Below, piece after piece: positions 1 to 13,199 of a stretch of DNA of 64,000 nt (the first letter of the stretch is position 1; the number at the start of each line of letters is the position of its first letter). Source of the DNA: Calliopsis andreniformis (taxonomy: Eukaryota > Arthropoda > Insecta > Hymenoptera > Andrenidae); NCBI RefSeq assembly GCF_051401765.1, contig NW_027480542.1, positions 868,001 to 932,000 on the forward strand. Direction: 5' to 3'. The position numbers were made by a program, and so were the translations under genes. Under the pieces are notes generated by a model. The model saw nothing but the letters and a program-made list of their open reading frames with translations. It was not told where the DNA came from and searched no databases.

Positions 1-489
1 TTCGGTGTTATCTGTTTCGCGTATTTGCATGTATACGTCTGGAAGCTGTGATAGTTCGTCGTATCGGTTTTGAGTACTAAGATGGAACGACTCCTTTACC
101 ATAATTGGTTCTGGAGAGCGGTTTGATATTTTTCTTTTCTTTATAATCTGCAAGTGAACTTATCTGCTGTTTCCGAACCATTATTGTTACTATTTGATTT
201 GATACAGATAGGGGTATCCATCGCTGAATGTATTTGTCACTGTTGTATTGCAACTAAACACTTAGTGCTTAGCACAGTGTCGATAGTCACATGCCTCCCC
301 CTCTCGATTTAATTCCGTAGCGGTCAAAGAATATTCTTACAGTTAATTTATAAGGTTCACTGAATTACACCAGCACCCGTTAATCGAATACACGGTTTAG
401 CACTGCGAAGTCAGACTTTCTGTTTACAAACACGGAGCGATGCGTAAGACATCCGTACAGCTCGGTGGTCGAGACAGAACTCGATATGC
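1..489. other. Leading stretch without recognisable gene
   Basis: I see no open frame, tandem repeat or terminal repeat here that I can support. The base composition is ordinary, and the stretch runs into a dispersed repeat at about 490. Confidence 0.5.
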
Positions 490-690
490 CGTCTGAATCA
501 CGGGGTCCCTCAGGTCCCTCATACAGTTCTGAAACGTCGTGCGCGCCGGGCATGGTGTTAACCGAAATTAGTGGCGAATCTGATTTACGGTATTTTCTCC
601 CAAAAGGCGTCTCTTGATACAGATTTCGCGAGGTAGCCGTCCAGCCCTTCTCGTGACGAAATTCGTAATAGGGGACGGAGCTATACGCAA
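490..690 (+). repeat. Dispersed repeat, copy 1 (copy 2 at about 7110-7348)
   Basis: The block shares an ordered series of matches with about 7110-7348: a GTCCCTC segment, then CCGAAATTAG, then a conserved stretch through TATTTTC, the GGCG(C/T)CTCT motif, GTAGCCGT or GAGCCGTAC, and a final GGGACGG followed by CAACRTCAC. The second copy interrupts the BEL/Pao integrase region, so this is probably a small mobile unit or LTR fragment. I saw no terminal inverted repeats or flanking duplications. Confidence 0.5.
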
Positions 691-1452
691 CATCACGTAC
701 TATACCTAAATAGTATACTATTTCTAAATGTTACATATGTAATCCTTTACTTATATGGTGTGTGTTAATTAAAGGAAAATTTCTGTTTCCTGATTGGTTA
801 TCGAAAAGCTTCGCCAACAAGTACAAAAGACGACAAACTTTGTACAAACCAGAGAACTCAATAAACTCTCTCAAGGAACAAAACTCTGTTCAACTTTTTT
901 TCGTCGGCACAATTCGTGCATCGCACATTACGTGAAAAACATCTTGGCAGCACAAACCATACAACGCTGGTCCTTCGAGGCATCGTCGGCACATTACGTG
1001 GAAACTTACAGAGCTTAAACGATCCTTAGATCAATCACAAGCCCAATCATTGGTCCTTCGAGTCGGATCTTTGAGCATCATCTGAGGACTGAGATCAGTA
1101 TTCTGGATCCATCATCCTGGGAAAGATGTTGTCTTGGATCATCGCAGTTCTTACGACACCGTTCATTCGTAAGCTCAGTGAATTGCAGTTGACTGCTGGA
1201 CTTCACGAAGGCATAATTGGATTATGGATCATCGTACGGTCACGTTGGACCGATATTGGTTGCTGGATTCCTGAGAGCTTTGGACTGCAGCTCGTTTCTC
1301 TACACCTTCTACATCTTCGAGGCAGCGTAGCATCCGTCGAGGAATACTAGTAACGTACGATGCGTTCGCAGATCCATCCTCACCGATTGTCGAGGCATCA
1401 AAGTTCTCCGTCTACGTAATATACGTAATATAATACACATAATACTGATGCA
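691..1452 (+). other. Probable BEL/Pao leader and 5' LTR remnant
   Basis: This lies directly upstream of the BEL gag remnant. It contains a 136-bp block (910-1045) repeated in the same orientation at 8180-8315, after the pol remnant. A direct repeat bracketing a retrotransposon is what decayed LTRs leave. The short frames here look like chance frames. No primer binding site could be assigned. Confidence 0.4.
910..1045 (+). repeat. 136-bp direct repeat, left copy (candidate LTR remnant)
   Basis: It begins CAATTCGTGCATCGCACATT and ends TCAATCACAAGCCCA. The right copy at 8180-8315 has the same length and about 90% identity by eye. The two copies bracket the BEL/Pao coding remnant in direct orientation. 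Confidence 0.6.
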
Positions 1453-2151
1453 TTGATCGACTTATCTCCAGTTAAGAAATCGTCCGGTACTACAATTAGA
1501 GAATTTATTGATACCGTCAATAACCACATTTCGGCATTAGGCGCACTTGGTTTGCCAGTCAAGCAATGGGATTTGTTGATAGCTTCCCTTCTTTCCAAAA
1601 AACTTGATCCAGCTTCGCGTGTTGAATGGGAAAAACGTGCCCTACAGTCAGAGGATTTTCAAATATTTAGAGAACTTATTGAAATTCTAGAGCAAAGATC
1701 GCGATTATTGGAGCGTACCAAACCAGTAACTAGTTTGTCTTCTCCTAGTAGTAACTCAAATTTGAATGGAATTAGGACCAGAAGTCAAGTGAGCATCTCA
1801 TCACACGTTGCAAGTAGGCCCAATCTATGCGTACTCTGCAAAGGTGAGCAAACATTGTTTCAATGCAGGGAGTTAAAGTCCATATCTCACGCAAAAAAAC
1901 ATGACACCATCAAACGTTTACAATGTTGTTTTAATTGTTTACAAATGGGACACGGCGTAAAGACTTGCACTCGCGGAGCGTGTAGGACGTGCGGAAATAA
2001 GCACAATACCATTTTACACCGGGATGACCCTTCACCTGCTAATTCTGTCTCGTCCGATTAATCGTCGTCACATAGTCAAATTTACGAATCTACGTCACAA
2101 CCGTCAGTCACAGAGCCGGTCGTACAATCATGTTTATCTAAGGCGCAAAGA
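1453..2151 (+). pseudogene. BEL/Pao retrotransposon gag remnant
   Basis: This is the C-terminal half of a BEL/Pao Gag. Residues 1-85 match the helical core typical of BEL Gag (the DUF1759 type), with an SGTTIREFIDTV start and a VEWEKRA motif. Residues about 150-195 form the paired zinc knuckle, CFNCLQMGH followed by CRTCGNKH. The N-terminus is missing. The frame closes with TAA at 2059-2061, but it continues in the same register into the protease at 2152, so the TAA is best read as a nonsense mutation in an original gag-pol frame. Gag packages the element RNA in intact relatives; this copy is dead. Confidence 0.85.
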
Positions 2152-2463
2152 ATGATATCTGACTACACCATTCTTTCGACAGCACTAGTTAACATTACAT
2201 ATGAATGTGGAAACAAGCATGACCGTTATGCGCTATTAGATGCTGGTTCACAGGAGCACTTCATTTCAGAACGTTTGCGTGAAAAATTAAATCTTCCACA
2301 GAGTAGTATTCATGCCATAGTTGGTGGTTTAGGAAGGGTTTACGAAGGTAGTTTACGAATCCCATCAATTTCAAAACTCAGGTTGTCGTACATGCTAGAA
2401 GTGGTAACTTTCGATCGAATTCATCATGTTTTGTTATTCAGAACATCACTGATAGTATGTTAA
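2152..2463 (+). pseudogene. BEL/Pao aspartic protease remnant
   Basis: The frame contains LLDAGSQEHFIS, the BEL-type (DUF1758) version of the retroviral D-T/S-G protease site, here D-A-G. It follows gag in register and precedes reverse transcriptase. The frame ends at TAA 2461-2463; downstream protein similarity resumes in another frame (around 2494, ADPRFNELKEID), so at least one frameshift lies at about 2450-2490. In active elements this enzyme cleaves the Gag-Pol polyprotein. Confidence 0.75.
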
Positions 2464-2479
2464 ATATCCCAGTAAATCG

Positions 2480-3580
2480 AATATTACAATTGCACTAGGC
2501 ATTACTCTAGCTGATCCTCGATTCAATGAGCTTAAAGAGATAGATCTTTTGATTGGTGCTGCACTTTTCTGGCAGCTACTTCGCGTTAGACTACATTCGG
2601 CAAGTTCTGGATTGGTGTGGCAAAAAACACGTTTAGGTTGAGTTTTAGGGGGAAACTTAAATTGGATTCGCTACAGTCCGAATAGTAACATTAGAACATT
2701 TCATGCATACACCCAGAAATCATTAGATAATGCAATAGCTAGATTTTGGGAGATCGAAGATAATTTATCAATTCAACCTAATCACTTAGATAAATCCATT
2801 GAAGAATGTGAGAAACATTTTAGAGAAACTACCACTCATGAGACAGATTGTAAATACATAGTCAGTATCCCAATTAATAACAAAATTCACAAATTAGGGA
2901 CATCAAAGGATCAAGCAGAAAAGCATTTATTTGCAATGGAAAGAAGATTTGCTAGAAATCCAAGACTTCGCCAGCAATACGTAGAATTCATGTCAGAATA
3001 TTAGTTAGGACATATGTCGCGTATCACTGAATCTATTGACACATCAAGTTCAAGTTACTTTTTGCCACATCATGCGGTCTTTAAACATTCAAGTACAACT
3101 ATGAAGATTCGAGTAGTCTTTGATGAATCAGCTAGAACAACATCTGGTATATCGTTGAATGAAGTGCAGCTTGTTGGGCCAACAATATACAGCAATCTTT
3201 TTTCGATTCTACTGAGATTTAAGAAGCATAACATTGTTTTATAAGCTGAAATCGAAAAAATTTATAGGCAGATACACGTCAGAAAGGAACATAGGAAATT
3301 CCAACGAATTCTTTGGCGTGCTAATCCCGATCTTCCCGTCGATACATTTGAATTAAACACAATTACATACGGAACAGCGTCAACTCCCTACTTAGCAACG
3401 CGCACATTAGTTGAAGTAGAACAACAAAATTCCGATAGGTTTGTGATTGCTGTTGTGATTATTAACGATTTCTACGTTGATGATCTGTTGATTGGTTGCG
3501 AAACTTAAGAAGAAACTAGGCAACTCCACAAGGAATTAAGATACATTTTAGGGCAGGCAGGCTTCCCATTAAGAAAGTGG
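2480..3580 (+). pseudogene. BEL/Pao reverse transcriptase remnant
   Basis: Translation of successive segments gives a BEL reverse transcriptase: the IDLLIGAALFW spacer, the SYFLPHHAVFK motif (3050-3085), RVVFDES (3110-3130), an ITYGTASTPYLA region (about 3361-3400), and the catalytic FYVDDLLIG box at about 3470-3500. Nonsense codons at about 2638, 3002, 3242 and 3506 break the frame. All catalytic landmarks are visible, but the protein could not be made intact. The element reads along the plus strand. Confidence 0.85.
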
Positions 3581-4526
3581 GCTAGTGACGACTGCCAAGT
3601 TTTTACAGATATCACAGACGCAGAACAGGAAATACAGTTTCACACGACGGATAAAATTTCAAAAACGCTAGGACTTTTATGGTCAATACAAACCAACGAG
3701 TTGAAATACATTTTGAAGCCTTGTTCACAAGTTAAAATATCTAAACGTACTATTCTCTCCCAAATACCACAGATTTTTGACTCATTAGGTTTGATAGGGC
3801 CGATCATTGTCAAAGCAAAGTTAATTATGCAACAATTATGGTAACTCCACGTAGGATGGGATAAGACTTCACCGCAAGGTCTACACACCCAGTGGTCCAT
3901 CTTCCACACAGAATTACAAGAGGTGCATTTGTTAAAAATACAACGTAGGGTTCTTTTTCAAACCGCTAGTTCTGTGGAGTTGCATGGTTTCGTGGATGCA
4001 TCTGAAAGGGCATATAGGGCATGCGTTTATATTAAATCATTACGTGAGGGTGGTACTTGGTCTGCGCATTTGTTATGTGCTAAATCTCGGATAGCACCAT
4101 TAAAAACAAACATTGCCGCGTTTAGAACTTTGGGCAGCGTCGTTACTTGCACGACTGGTCGATAAGGTGAATCGTTCACTCCACCTAAAATTTAGAAATA
4201 CATACTATTGGTCTGACTCAACTATTACATTAGGATGGATTCAAAATTGATCGTCAAGGTGGAAAACATTTGTTACAAATAGGACATCGAAGATACAACA
4301 ATTGACATCTTCTGGAAAATAGGATCATGTCAAATCAGAACAAAATCCCGCGAACATACTTTCGCGCGATTCGAGTCCTAATGACATAGCAGAAAACCAT
4401 TTCTGGTAGTTTGGGCCAGAATGGTTAACTGGGAAAATTCATCAGCTAGGTTTTGATGTTCCAATTCAGGATTTACCAAAGGAGATGCAAACTCCAGTTA
4501 CTTGCACGTTTCTAAATAATTGTAGT
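3581..4526 (+). pseudogene. BEL/Pao RT connection and RNase H remnant, cut by piggyBac
   Basis: After YVDD the pol reading continues with LRKWASDD, then LGLLWSIQ (about 3670), QIFDSLGLIGPII (3770-3810) and the RNase H start VELHGFVDASERAY (3975-4020), where the D of VDAS is the first catalytic acidic residue. The block is typical of the Pao peptidase-like/RNase H section. Stops at about 3841 and 4163 interrupt it. The coding sequence stops at the TTAA at 4527-4530 and resumes after 6768, which shows that piggyBac jumped into this gene. Confidence 0.8.
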
Positions 4527-4530
4527 TTAA

Positions 4531-6764
<2,234 letters not shown>

Positions 6765-6768
6765 TTAA

Positions 6769-8172
6769 ATAGTTTTAATCTTTTCTTGAAATACTCTAAC
6801 TATTCACACTTACGACGAATTGTAGCATATTGTTTTCGGTTTTTACACGCATTTAAATGTCGACGGAACTACAATGCAGGTACTGATAATGAACTTGCAT
6901 CACAAATTTCGTATTTAGTAACGCAAGACCTTGTTTGAGCGGAGCAAGCTCTTGTTAGACTAGCTCAACCAAACGAATTCCATGAAGAAATTAGGAATTT
7001 GATTGGCAATAAAGCCCTGAGTCCAAACAACCGATTAGCTTCTCTTAATCCATTTCCGCGGGACCATCTGCTGGCAGATTTTCTTTTGGCTGTCTGGTCC
7101 TCCGCAGAGATAGCAAGTCCCTCAACTCCGAGGGTGGAGGGCCCTCCAGTACCATCCAGTGTTGATACGGCGCCTGAATCCGGAAACTGCACGGCCAGGG
7201 GCACCCGAAATTAGCGACGATTCAAATTCACGATATTTTCCTCCAGGAGGCGCCTCTCGGCATGTGTTCCGCAAGGGAGCCGTACGGTCCTTCTTATCAC
7301 AAACTTCGCGAAATTCACCAAAACAGGGACGGCGCTGTGTGCAACGTCACAATGAACACCGGAAACTTCTGCATGCTGGGTGTCAGCATACATTAGCATC
7401 GCTACGCACTCGATTGTGGCCAATTTGTGGTAAACGTAAAAAAAAAGTCCTTCACAAATGTTTGCAATACTTTAAGGTTAATCCTGTCGGAAGGAAGCAC
7501 ATTATGGGCAATTTTGCCTACGGTGTCGATTATGTAGGTCCGATACTTATTAAGGAAAGGGGCCGTGCTGGTATCGCGCATACGAGCTATATTTGCGTTT
7601 CTTTTTGTTTTGCAACCAAGGTCGTACATTTACAACTTGCGACAGATCTCATTACCGACGCATTTCCAAACTGTTTACATCGATTTATGTCACGACGAGG
7701 AAGAAGTCATTGTATCTATTCCGACAATGGGACAAATTTTATTAGAGCCCGGAATGAGCTTAATGAACTCGGAGTGTTGCTGAACAAAGTTGAGCGTCAA
7801 AATGACCAAATATGTTTTCATACTTTCTCAGGAACAGATACAATTGCATTTAATTCCACCTCACTCTCCACATTTTGGTGGCCTTTGGGAGATCGCCATC
7901 AAATGTGTCACGCGACATTTGAAGAAGGTAATAGGAGAACGGTGATTAACTTTCGAAGAATTATATACTGTTCTAACACAAATGGAATCTTGTTTAAACT
8001 CGCGTCCTCTTCATCCATTATCAAATGATCCGAACAATCTTACGCCGTTAACACTAGGTCATTTTTTATTTGGTGAAGCTCTAACAGCACTTCCACAACC
8101 CAAACTGCTCCATTTAAAAGAAAATAGGTTTAATAGATATCAATTACTCCAACAAATGATGCAACACTTTTG
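6769..8172 (+). pseudogene. BEL/Pao integrase and C-terminal domain remnant
   Basis: Directly after the piggyBac the BEL pol reading resumes with the RNase H-integrase linker (EFHEEIRNLIG at about 6975-7010). The zinc-binding segment follows at about 7360-7430 (LLHAGCQHTLASLR). The catalytic core shows VDYVGPI (about 7530), IYSDNGTNF (about 7710-7740) and the GGLWE glutamate region (about 7880). The DUF5641-type tail ESCLNSRPL to LLQQMMQHFW runs from 7984 to 8172. Between about 7060 and 7350 the coding sequence is replaced by the repeat also found at 490-690. At least two frameshifts are needed. Confidence 0.85.
7110..7348 (+). repeat. Dispersed repeat, copy 2, inside the BEL integrase
   Basis: It matches 490-690 in the same orientation and order of motifs. 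It sits where the BEL integrase zinc domain should begin, which suggests insertion plus local deletion of pol sequence. Confidence 0.5.
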
Positions 8173-8179
8173 GATGCAA

Positions 8180-8315
8180 CAATTCGTGCATCGCACATTA
8201 CGTGCAAATCATCTTGACAGCACAAACCGTGCAACGCTGGTCCTTCGAGGCATCGTCAGCACATTATGTGCAAACTTACAAAGCCTGAATGATCCTTGGA
8301 TCAATCACAAGCCCA
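8180..8315 (+). repeat. 136-bp direct repeat, right copy (candidate 3' LTR remnant)
   Basis: About 90% identical to 910-1045 over the full 136 bp. It follows the truncated BEL pol at 8172 directly, as a 3' LTR fragment would after an internal deletion. Confidence 0.6.
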
Positions 8316-9427
8316 ACCAACCTTAATAAATTAGTTTCAAACCAAACTCAAGATTTCATTTATTCTCCAAACGAACCCGGCTGCCGACTGAGTCAGCATT
8401 TTCTTGTCTGTTTTCCGGTGACCACGCATAACATGTCACAAGTAAAATATCACATCCTGTTTCATAACCAAATAAAACTTGTATTTTTAAATACCAAACT
8501 GCGAGTATTTACTTTCTGTATGCATAAAACAATTCTCACAATTTCTTTGTGACACTAAAGCTTTCACCTTCAGTTTTCTTTGTATGTTATTACCTTTGCT
8601 GCCGATCTGTAATGACAGCGAGTCCAAAACTGCAATCGACAGAGTTCCCGCTGTTACGTCCTAACTAGACGGGCGGTGGTCTCGAGCGGCGGAGATCAAC
8701 CTTTAGGGTTCTTGCTCTTTTAAAGTGTTAAAGTACACTTTGATTACACTTTATCGTATGTAGAGTGGAAGGAGAGAGGGAAAAGTGAGTTGGTAGGTTC
8801 TGTTTAGGCTTAATAATTTCATATATTTTGAAAGGTTACGGATTACATATCAACTCGTTTGATCTGTCAGTACAATTTCAACGTTGCCACCTTGTAAGTT
8901 ATCGGCTCTCTAGTCGCTTCTGGTCGCTTCTCAACGCAGCTTTCCTTGTCACACGCACTTTGCTATTTCGAACTTCGCGGATTCACTTAACGCTGTCTAA
9001 AGAGGCGGACTCGGATTTCGCGGAATGTACTCACGACACCGTCGACTCTTACGCAGTTTCCGATTCAATGTTACTATACGTCCTCGCTGTTACAATGTTA
9101 CAGCTTTCGCGTGGATGGCAACCAAAGATTCATTCTGATATGCCACTTCTACTACTCGAACTCGAATTTGTACTTGAATCACGATTGGACTAACTCTGTC
9201 TCTGACTCTCTCTCTAACTGGCATGCGCTGACGATTGTCGTTCTTATATTATTCCTTTATGTGTCATAACATCAAGAAGGAGAACGCTTACATCAGTTTG
9301 ACGAATCAGCTCGATAGAGTTAGTCGTAATCGTTCGTATGGTTGATTACATATTTCGGAATACATCAGCATTTCTCGCTGATTGACACCCAAAAAAGGGG
9401 CTCAGATGAAAGCCGGATGTAACTCCG
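8316..9427. other. No gene seen; contains a short LTR-like motif
   Basis: About 8365-8425 (AACCCGGCTGCCGACTGAG to GGTGACCACGC) resembles 27000-27062 (AACCCGGCGCCCGACTGAGG to GGCGACCACGC), so it is probably a fragment of a retrotransposon LTR or leader. The rest, including CT-rich 9190-9215, shows no gene. Confidence 0.4.
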
Positions 9428-9694
9428 CTAACGAAACATGGATTCATCACGCGATGGCACGTGATCGGTTACTTTCGGAAACGCCCCTTTACGCTTTGCC
9501 GCATGATGGCCAGCGAACGTATTACATAAAGTGTATGAGCCAAACTCGATAAAAAATGTGCATGCGTTAAAATCAATTTGACATTCATTTTCAAACGAAT
9601 CTACTCCGATATTCTTTTTGGATCTTCTTTTTGAAGTGCTATAGACATCATACTCTTCTGAACGTATTGTAAATTTTTCAGGGACCGTACACAT
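9428..9694 (-). CDS. Unrecognised 88-residue ORF
   Basis: It starts at a true ATG on the minus strand (9692-9694). The product is hydrophilic in its first half (a basic SKRRSKKN patch followed by an acidic stretch), with a short hydrophobic, Cys-containing segment around residues 45-60. I do not recognise it. There is no neighbouring exon, promoter or poly(A) signal that I can tie to it, so it may be a chance frame or a piece of an old mobile-element gene. Confidence 0.15.
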   Translation of the reverse strand: MCTVPEKFTIRSEEYDVYSTSKRRSKKNIGVDSFENECQIDFNACTFFIEFGSYTLCNTFAGHHAAKRKGAFPKVTDHVPSRDESMFR

Positions 9695-10044
9695 AACTAA
9701 GTATCAAACAGCAGAATCCGCGCGGTGGAATGTACAAGGCAATGCGCAGGTAATTCGTGATCCAAGTATCTGAAGTTATCCGAGTTTATGACACGGTTAA
9801 GATGACCAACGAATACGTTTTGTATACTGATAACTAGCTAGCTTTGCAAATTTCGCGGCCTCGATTTTTAACAGCAATTTTTTAAAAATACCTTTAACCG
9901 TTAATGCAAAATCTTTCATTTAATTTTGAAATTGTATTCGTAAAGGATGTAATAAATCCAAATTCGTTCAAGAGTTACCTGTAGAATCATTGCGAAATTA
10001 CAGCACATTCAGGAGGTTATACTATGACAATTGGTTATGAAGGT
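9695..10044. other. No gene seen
   Basis: AT-rich sequence between the unrecognised ORF and the solo LTR; no repeat or frame that I can support. Confidence 0.4.
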
Positions 10045-11596
10045 TGCGACGTGACCGTCCCGCCGAGCCGTATTCGGCTTAGAACGGCCGTGCAGATCCG
10101 GCCACGACGCGTCCCACGCCTTGATTTTTCCGTGGGCGCCAGGTATCTTTCGATACCGGCGTGGAATGCATCTCCCGTTTTCCAAAACCGCGGCCCGGGC
10201 TAGCTCTTCGCGCGGAGAGGGGCGAGGTTCTTTCGAACGCAGGGTGAGGAACGTTTCGGGATTTCGGGTTCTTACAGCGAGAACGCCAGCCAAAACACGG
10301 TTTTCTCTGGTAAGAAAAGATGTATTTAAGCGAGAAACGTACAAAGGTTATGCGACTTCTTACACGCGCGGTCCAGCGACACGTGGCCGCGGGCAGTTAC
10401 CCGTTCCCCGCTACAATGATCGCGTAACAAAGGTTTTCGAGCGACGACGAGGCTGCGACAGTGGTACTCAATGACAGCGGCGCGTGCGGAGGACGCTTCG
10501 CCTACCGCCTGCCGTTCAGCGGTTCCTATACGCATTGACGTCATTGAATACCACTGTCTCCGCCGCGCGTTTCGCCAAACTATTTTATTTCTATATTAAA
10601 ATCAAAAATAATTTTGGACATTCGCTTGATGCTTTCCTTAGTAGAAAGGTTTGCTCTATCGCGTGCTATAGTCAAATTTTCTCCTAGACCCTTACTGTTT
10701 GAAGTAAAGTGAAAAATATCAGCAAAAATGGATGCGTTTTGGGTGTCCTTTTCACTTTAATTGTTATTTAAACCTATTTCGATGTTTATAATCTAATAAC
10801 TATTTATATTATTTTATTCGGGAGAGTCCACAGAATCATTTCGTGCAAAGAGCAACTAAATAACTACTAAGGTAAAAGCAGAAAAAAATCCCAAAGTTGA
10901 AAATTTGTCATTTTTTTCAAAATTGATTTTTTCAAAAACGTTCTGGCAAAAAACGGTTTGCAGATTCGTAATCAGCACGTCGAAATCTATAAGAAATGTT
11001 TATTCGCGTTTACAAAATCAGACCCGTGTTGAACAGTGTAATTCGTAGCGCCGTTCGAAGATTGACGGCTGATTGGCAGGTTCTCCCTGAGTCCCCCTGG
11101 AACTCGTCTTGCGGCGTGGATCCGAGGCGCAGTATTAAACGTCGCTTTTCCGGGGTCCGCTGCCATCCTCTGCCCGCGAGATGGCTCCCGTGGCTCCATC
11201 CCTACACCTCTCCGTCAAGGATCTCTCCCCGGGACGCGGGGCGAGGTGACCAACCTCGTCCTCCTCGTACGTCCTCCTTGAGTTGGCTCGATGGGCCACG
11301 ACAGCGTCCCAATTTAGGCATCGCGTCACTCGCGGTGTGGAGTGACTCTGGAGCGGCTGGTACCCTGGCCGTTCCACGATTCCGAAGATCCGCCGCAAGA
11401 CACCGTGTTGGTGGCTCCGATGTTGTTTCGCACCTGTCTCCTGCCAATGCTCACATCTAGGCCGCCAAGATAACCATGGTAGCTTGAGCATAAAAGAGAT
11501 GTTAGTAACGCGTTAGATTCCCGATAGTGCGCACTAAAGGCCTCTCTTGCCCCGGGAAGAGTTCGGCTTTGTGACTGACACTTGTACCACGTCACA
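10045..11596. mobile_element. Solo LTR, family Z, rearranged copy
   Basis: The outer parts (10045-10455 and about 11045-11596) match 55575-56990 closely in the same orientation. Termini are TGCGACGTGACC and ACGTCACA, the TG...CA ends of an LTR. Unlike the other copy, the flanks (AGGT left, CCAC right) do not form a target duplication. About 585 bp in the middle (10457-11040) have been replaced by unrelated, mostly AT-rich sequence that starts with an inverted repeat. All open frames here are GC-rich chance frames. Confidence 0.75.
10457..10558. repeat. 19-bp inverted repeat with 64-bp loop
   Basis: GACAGTGGTACTCAATGAC at 10457-10475 and its complement (one mismatch) at 10540-10558. It marks the left edge of the replaced middle of solo LTR Z. 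The CAGTGG ends recall hAT or Tc1/mariner termini, but I see no flanking duplication. Confidence 0.6.
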
Positions 11597-11778
11597 CCAC
11601 GTGTTAATTGAATTAAAATTCTGTTTATTTTAACTTCAAGAAAATACCTTTACTTTTATCTATTTTTAGTAACAATCGCTCAGAAAAGCAAAGACTGCTG
11701 GTGATTAGTGCAATAGATGTAAACACCGAACGCGATTTAACGATGTAGTTAGCTTAATTTTGTTTACAGAAATCATTG
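11597..11778. other. No gene seen
   Basis: AT-rich spacer after the solo LTR. Confidence 0.4.
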
Positions 11779-12110
11779 TTACATGTCAATTTGAATGTCC
11801 AACATTAAAGAACTTTCTTCAAGCATTGGCTCGGTTTTCTGAGAGCCTACAGTAAAGTTAAAGGCCTTTAAGGACAGACCCAGATGTCTAACAATAACAG
11901 TTGTTGCGGAGGGTCTTCGATGAATTTTCCAAGAAGCCGCAGTTAGTTTTTCGACTGTCCTTTGCATCAAACGCTTGTGCAAATGTTTGTGATACGTGCC
12001 GAGTTTTCCTACAAATCGAGTTCTTTTCTCGTGATATTCCCATTCTGTGTGCAGTTTTTCTCCAAATTCTACGCTAAGACTTCTAATAGTGTGTACAGCT
12101 TTTCGTATCT
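11779..12110 (-). CDS. Unrecognised exon-like ORF
   Basis: The minus strand is open for about 110 codons down to TAA at 11779-11781, long for such AT-balanced DNA. The product is basic and hydrophilic, with an EFGEKLHTEWEYHEKRTRFVG stretch near its N-terminus. A CAG at about 12111 could serve as a splice acceptor, which would make this a terminal exon. I do not recognise the family and saw no upstream exon. It may be a host-gene remnant, a transposase fragment or chance. Confidence 0.25.
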
Positions 12111-12751
12111 GGATTTGGACCAGAAGATTAATCGGACAGTGGAGACATTAACCCCTTCTACTCCGAAATTTCATAGAGCGTGTTTTGAGTTGCCCTCTGA
12201 ATTGTAAACAGTAGGTAAGTTTAGTGTTATGCAACGATACTCTCGTATGGTGTTTCAATATTTGCGGACGATAGAATCGTGATATGTGGATATGTGAACT
12301 AAACAGACAGTTTACGTGAAGATGGATATATTAATAATGTCTATCTTGTAGTGAGTGTTTTGTGTAAACCTATGGATTGTAACGAATAGACAAGGTGATC
12401 TTTATTCAATGATATTCATCAATTTTAACTGAATTTTGGATCCTGTGGTCTTGTCGAGTCTCGTAAAATATCGAATCAACTGTTCGACGGTGAGTAACTG
12501 CTTCCTTCCCGTGCAGCAGCACTATACTGCTGTTTGGACAACCATTGATCGAGGCCGCCATACGGACTTATTTTTACTGCTTTCCATCAGGTTTTTAAAC
12601 GCTTGTAACTAATAAAGGAATCCTCAAACGTGAAATCGTTATTCTTGAGTTTCGTCTTATTTTAGTGTCTAGCATCACCCGTTAAGGGCCTAGGATCAGA
12701 TATGTCAGGGCGGTGACATTACCGACAAAATTAGGCAAAAACAGAGGTTTA
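12111..12751. other. No gene seen
   Basis: No supported frame. The stretch leads directly into the 94-bp inverted repeat. Confidence 0.4.
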
Positions 12752-13063
12752 CGCGCTGTCGCTTTACGTCCTTATATTGGAAGGTTTTGAGATGGAAAAG
12801 GACTCATTCGATAGAGGAAGGTTCAATCTAGCCCGCTCTGGTCATTATTTAATCAGCTTCTGCTGATGTTCAGTAATATGAGTGTTCAAAGTAAAGCAAA
12901 AATCGACAAATTCACAGTCATGAAATCTAAGCATTTTTAGCTAATTTAGGGATTGTTCTGAGCGAAATCATGACCAGAGCGGGCTAGATTGAACCTTCCT
13001 CTATCGAATGAGTCCTTTTCCATCTCAAAACCTTCCAATATAAGGACGTAAAGCGACAGCGCG
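12752..13063. repeat. Perfect 94-bp inverted repeat with 124-bp spacer
   Basis: Bases 12752-12845 are the exact reverse complement of 12970-13063; I compared them base by base and found no mismatch. The arms start CGCGCTGTCGCTTTACGTCC. The outermost flanking bases differ at once, so the boundaries are sharp. Transcription of either strand would give a long hairpin. It could be the terminal repeats of a miniature element or a recent inverted duplication; no target duplication is evident. Confidence 0.9.
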
Positions 13064-13199
13064 ATTTTGCAGTGCTTTTTGCGAGGTTAGAGATAAAACA
13101 GAGTAAAAAAGTGACAAGTTTAGTTCCGCTTGAACAGACCAGGCGGCGCCTAATCAGGAGGCCCGTGCTGCCCTGAGTTGGCACGCGAGTTTCGAGAAT

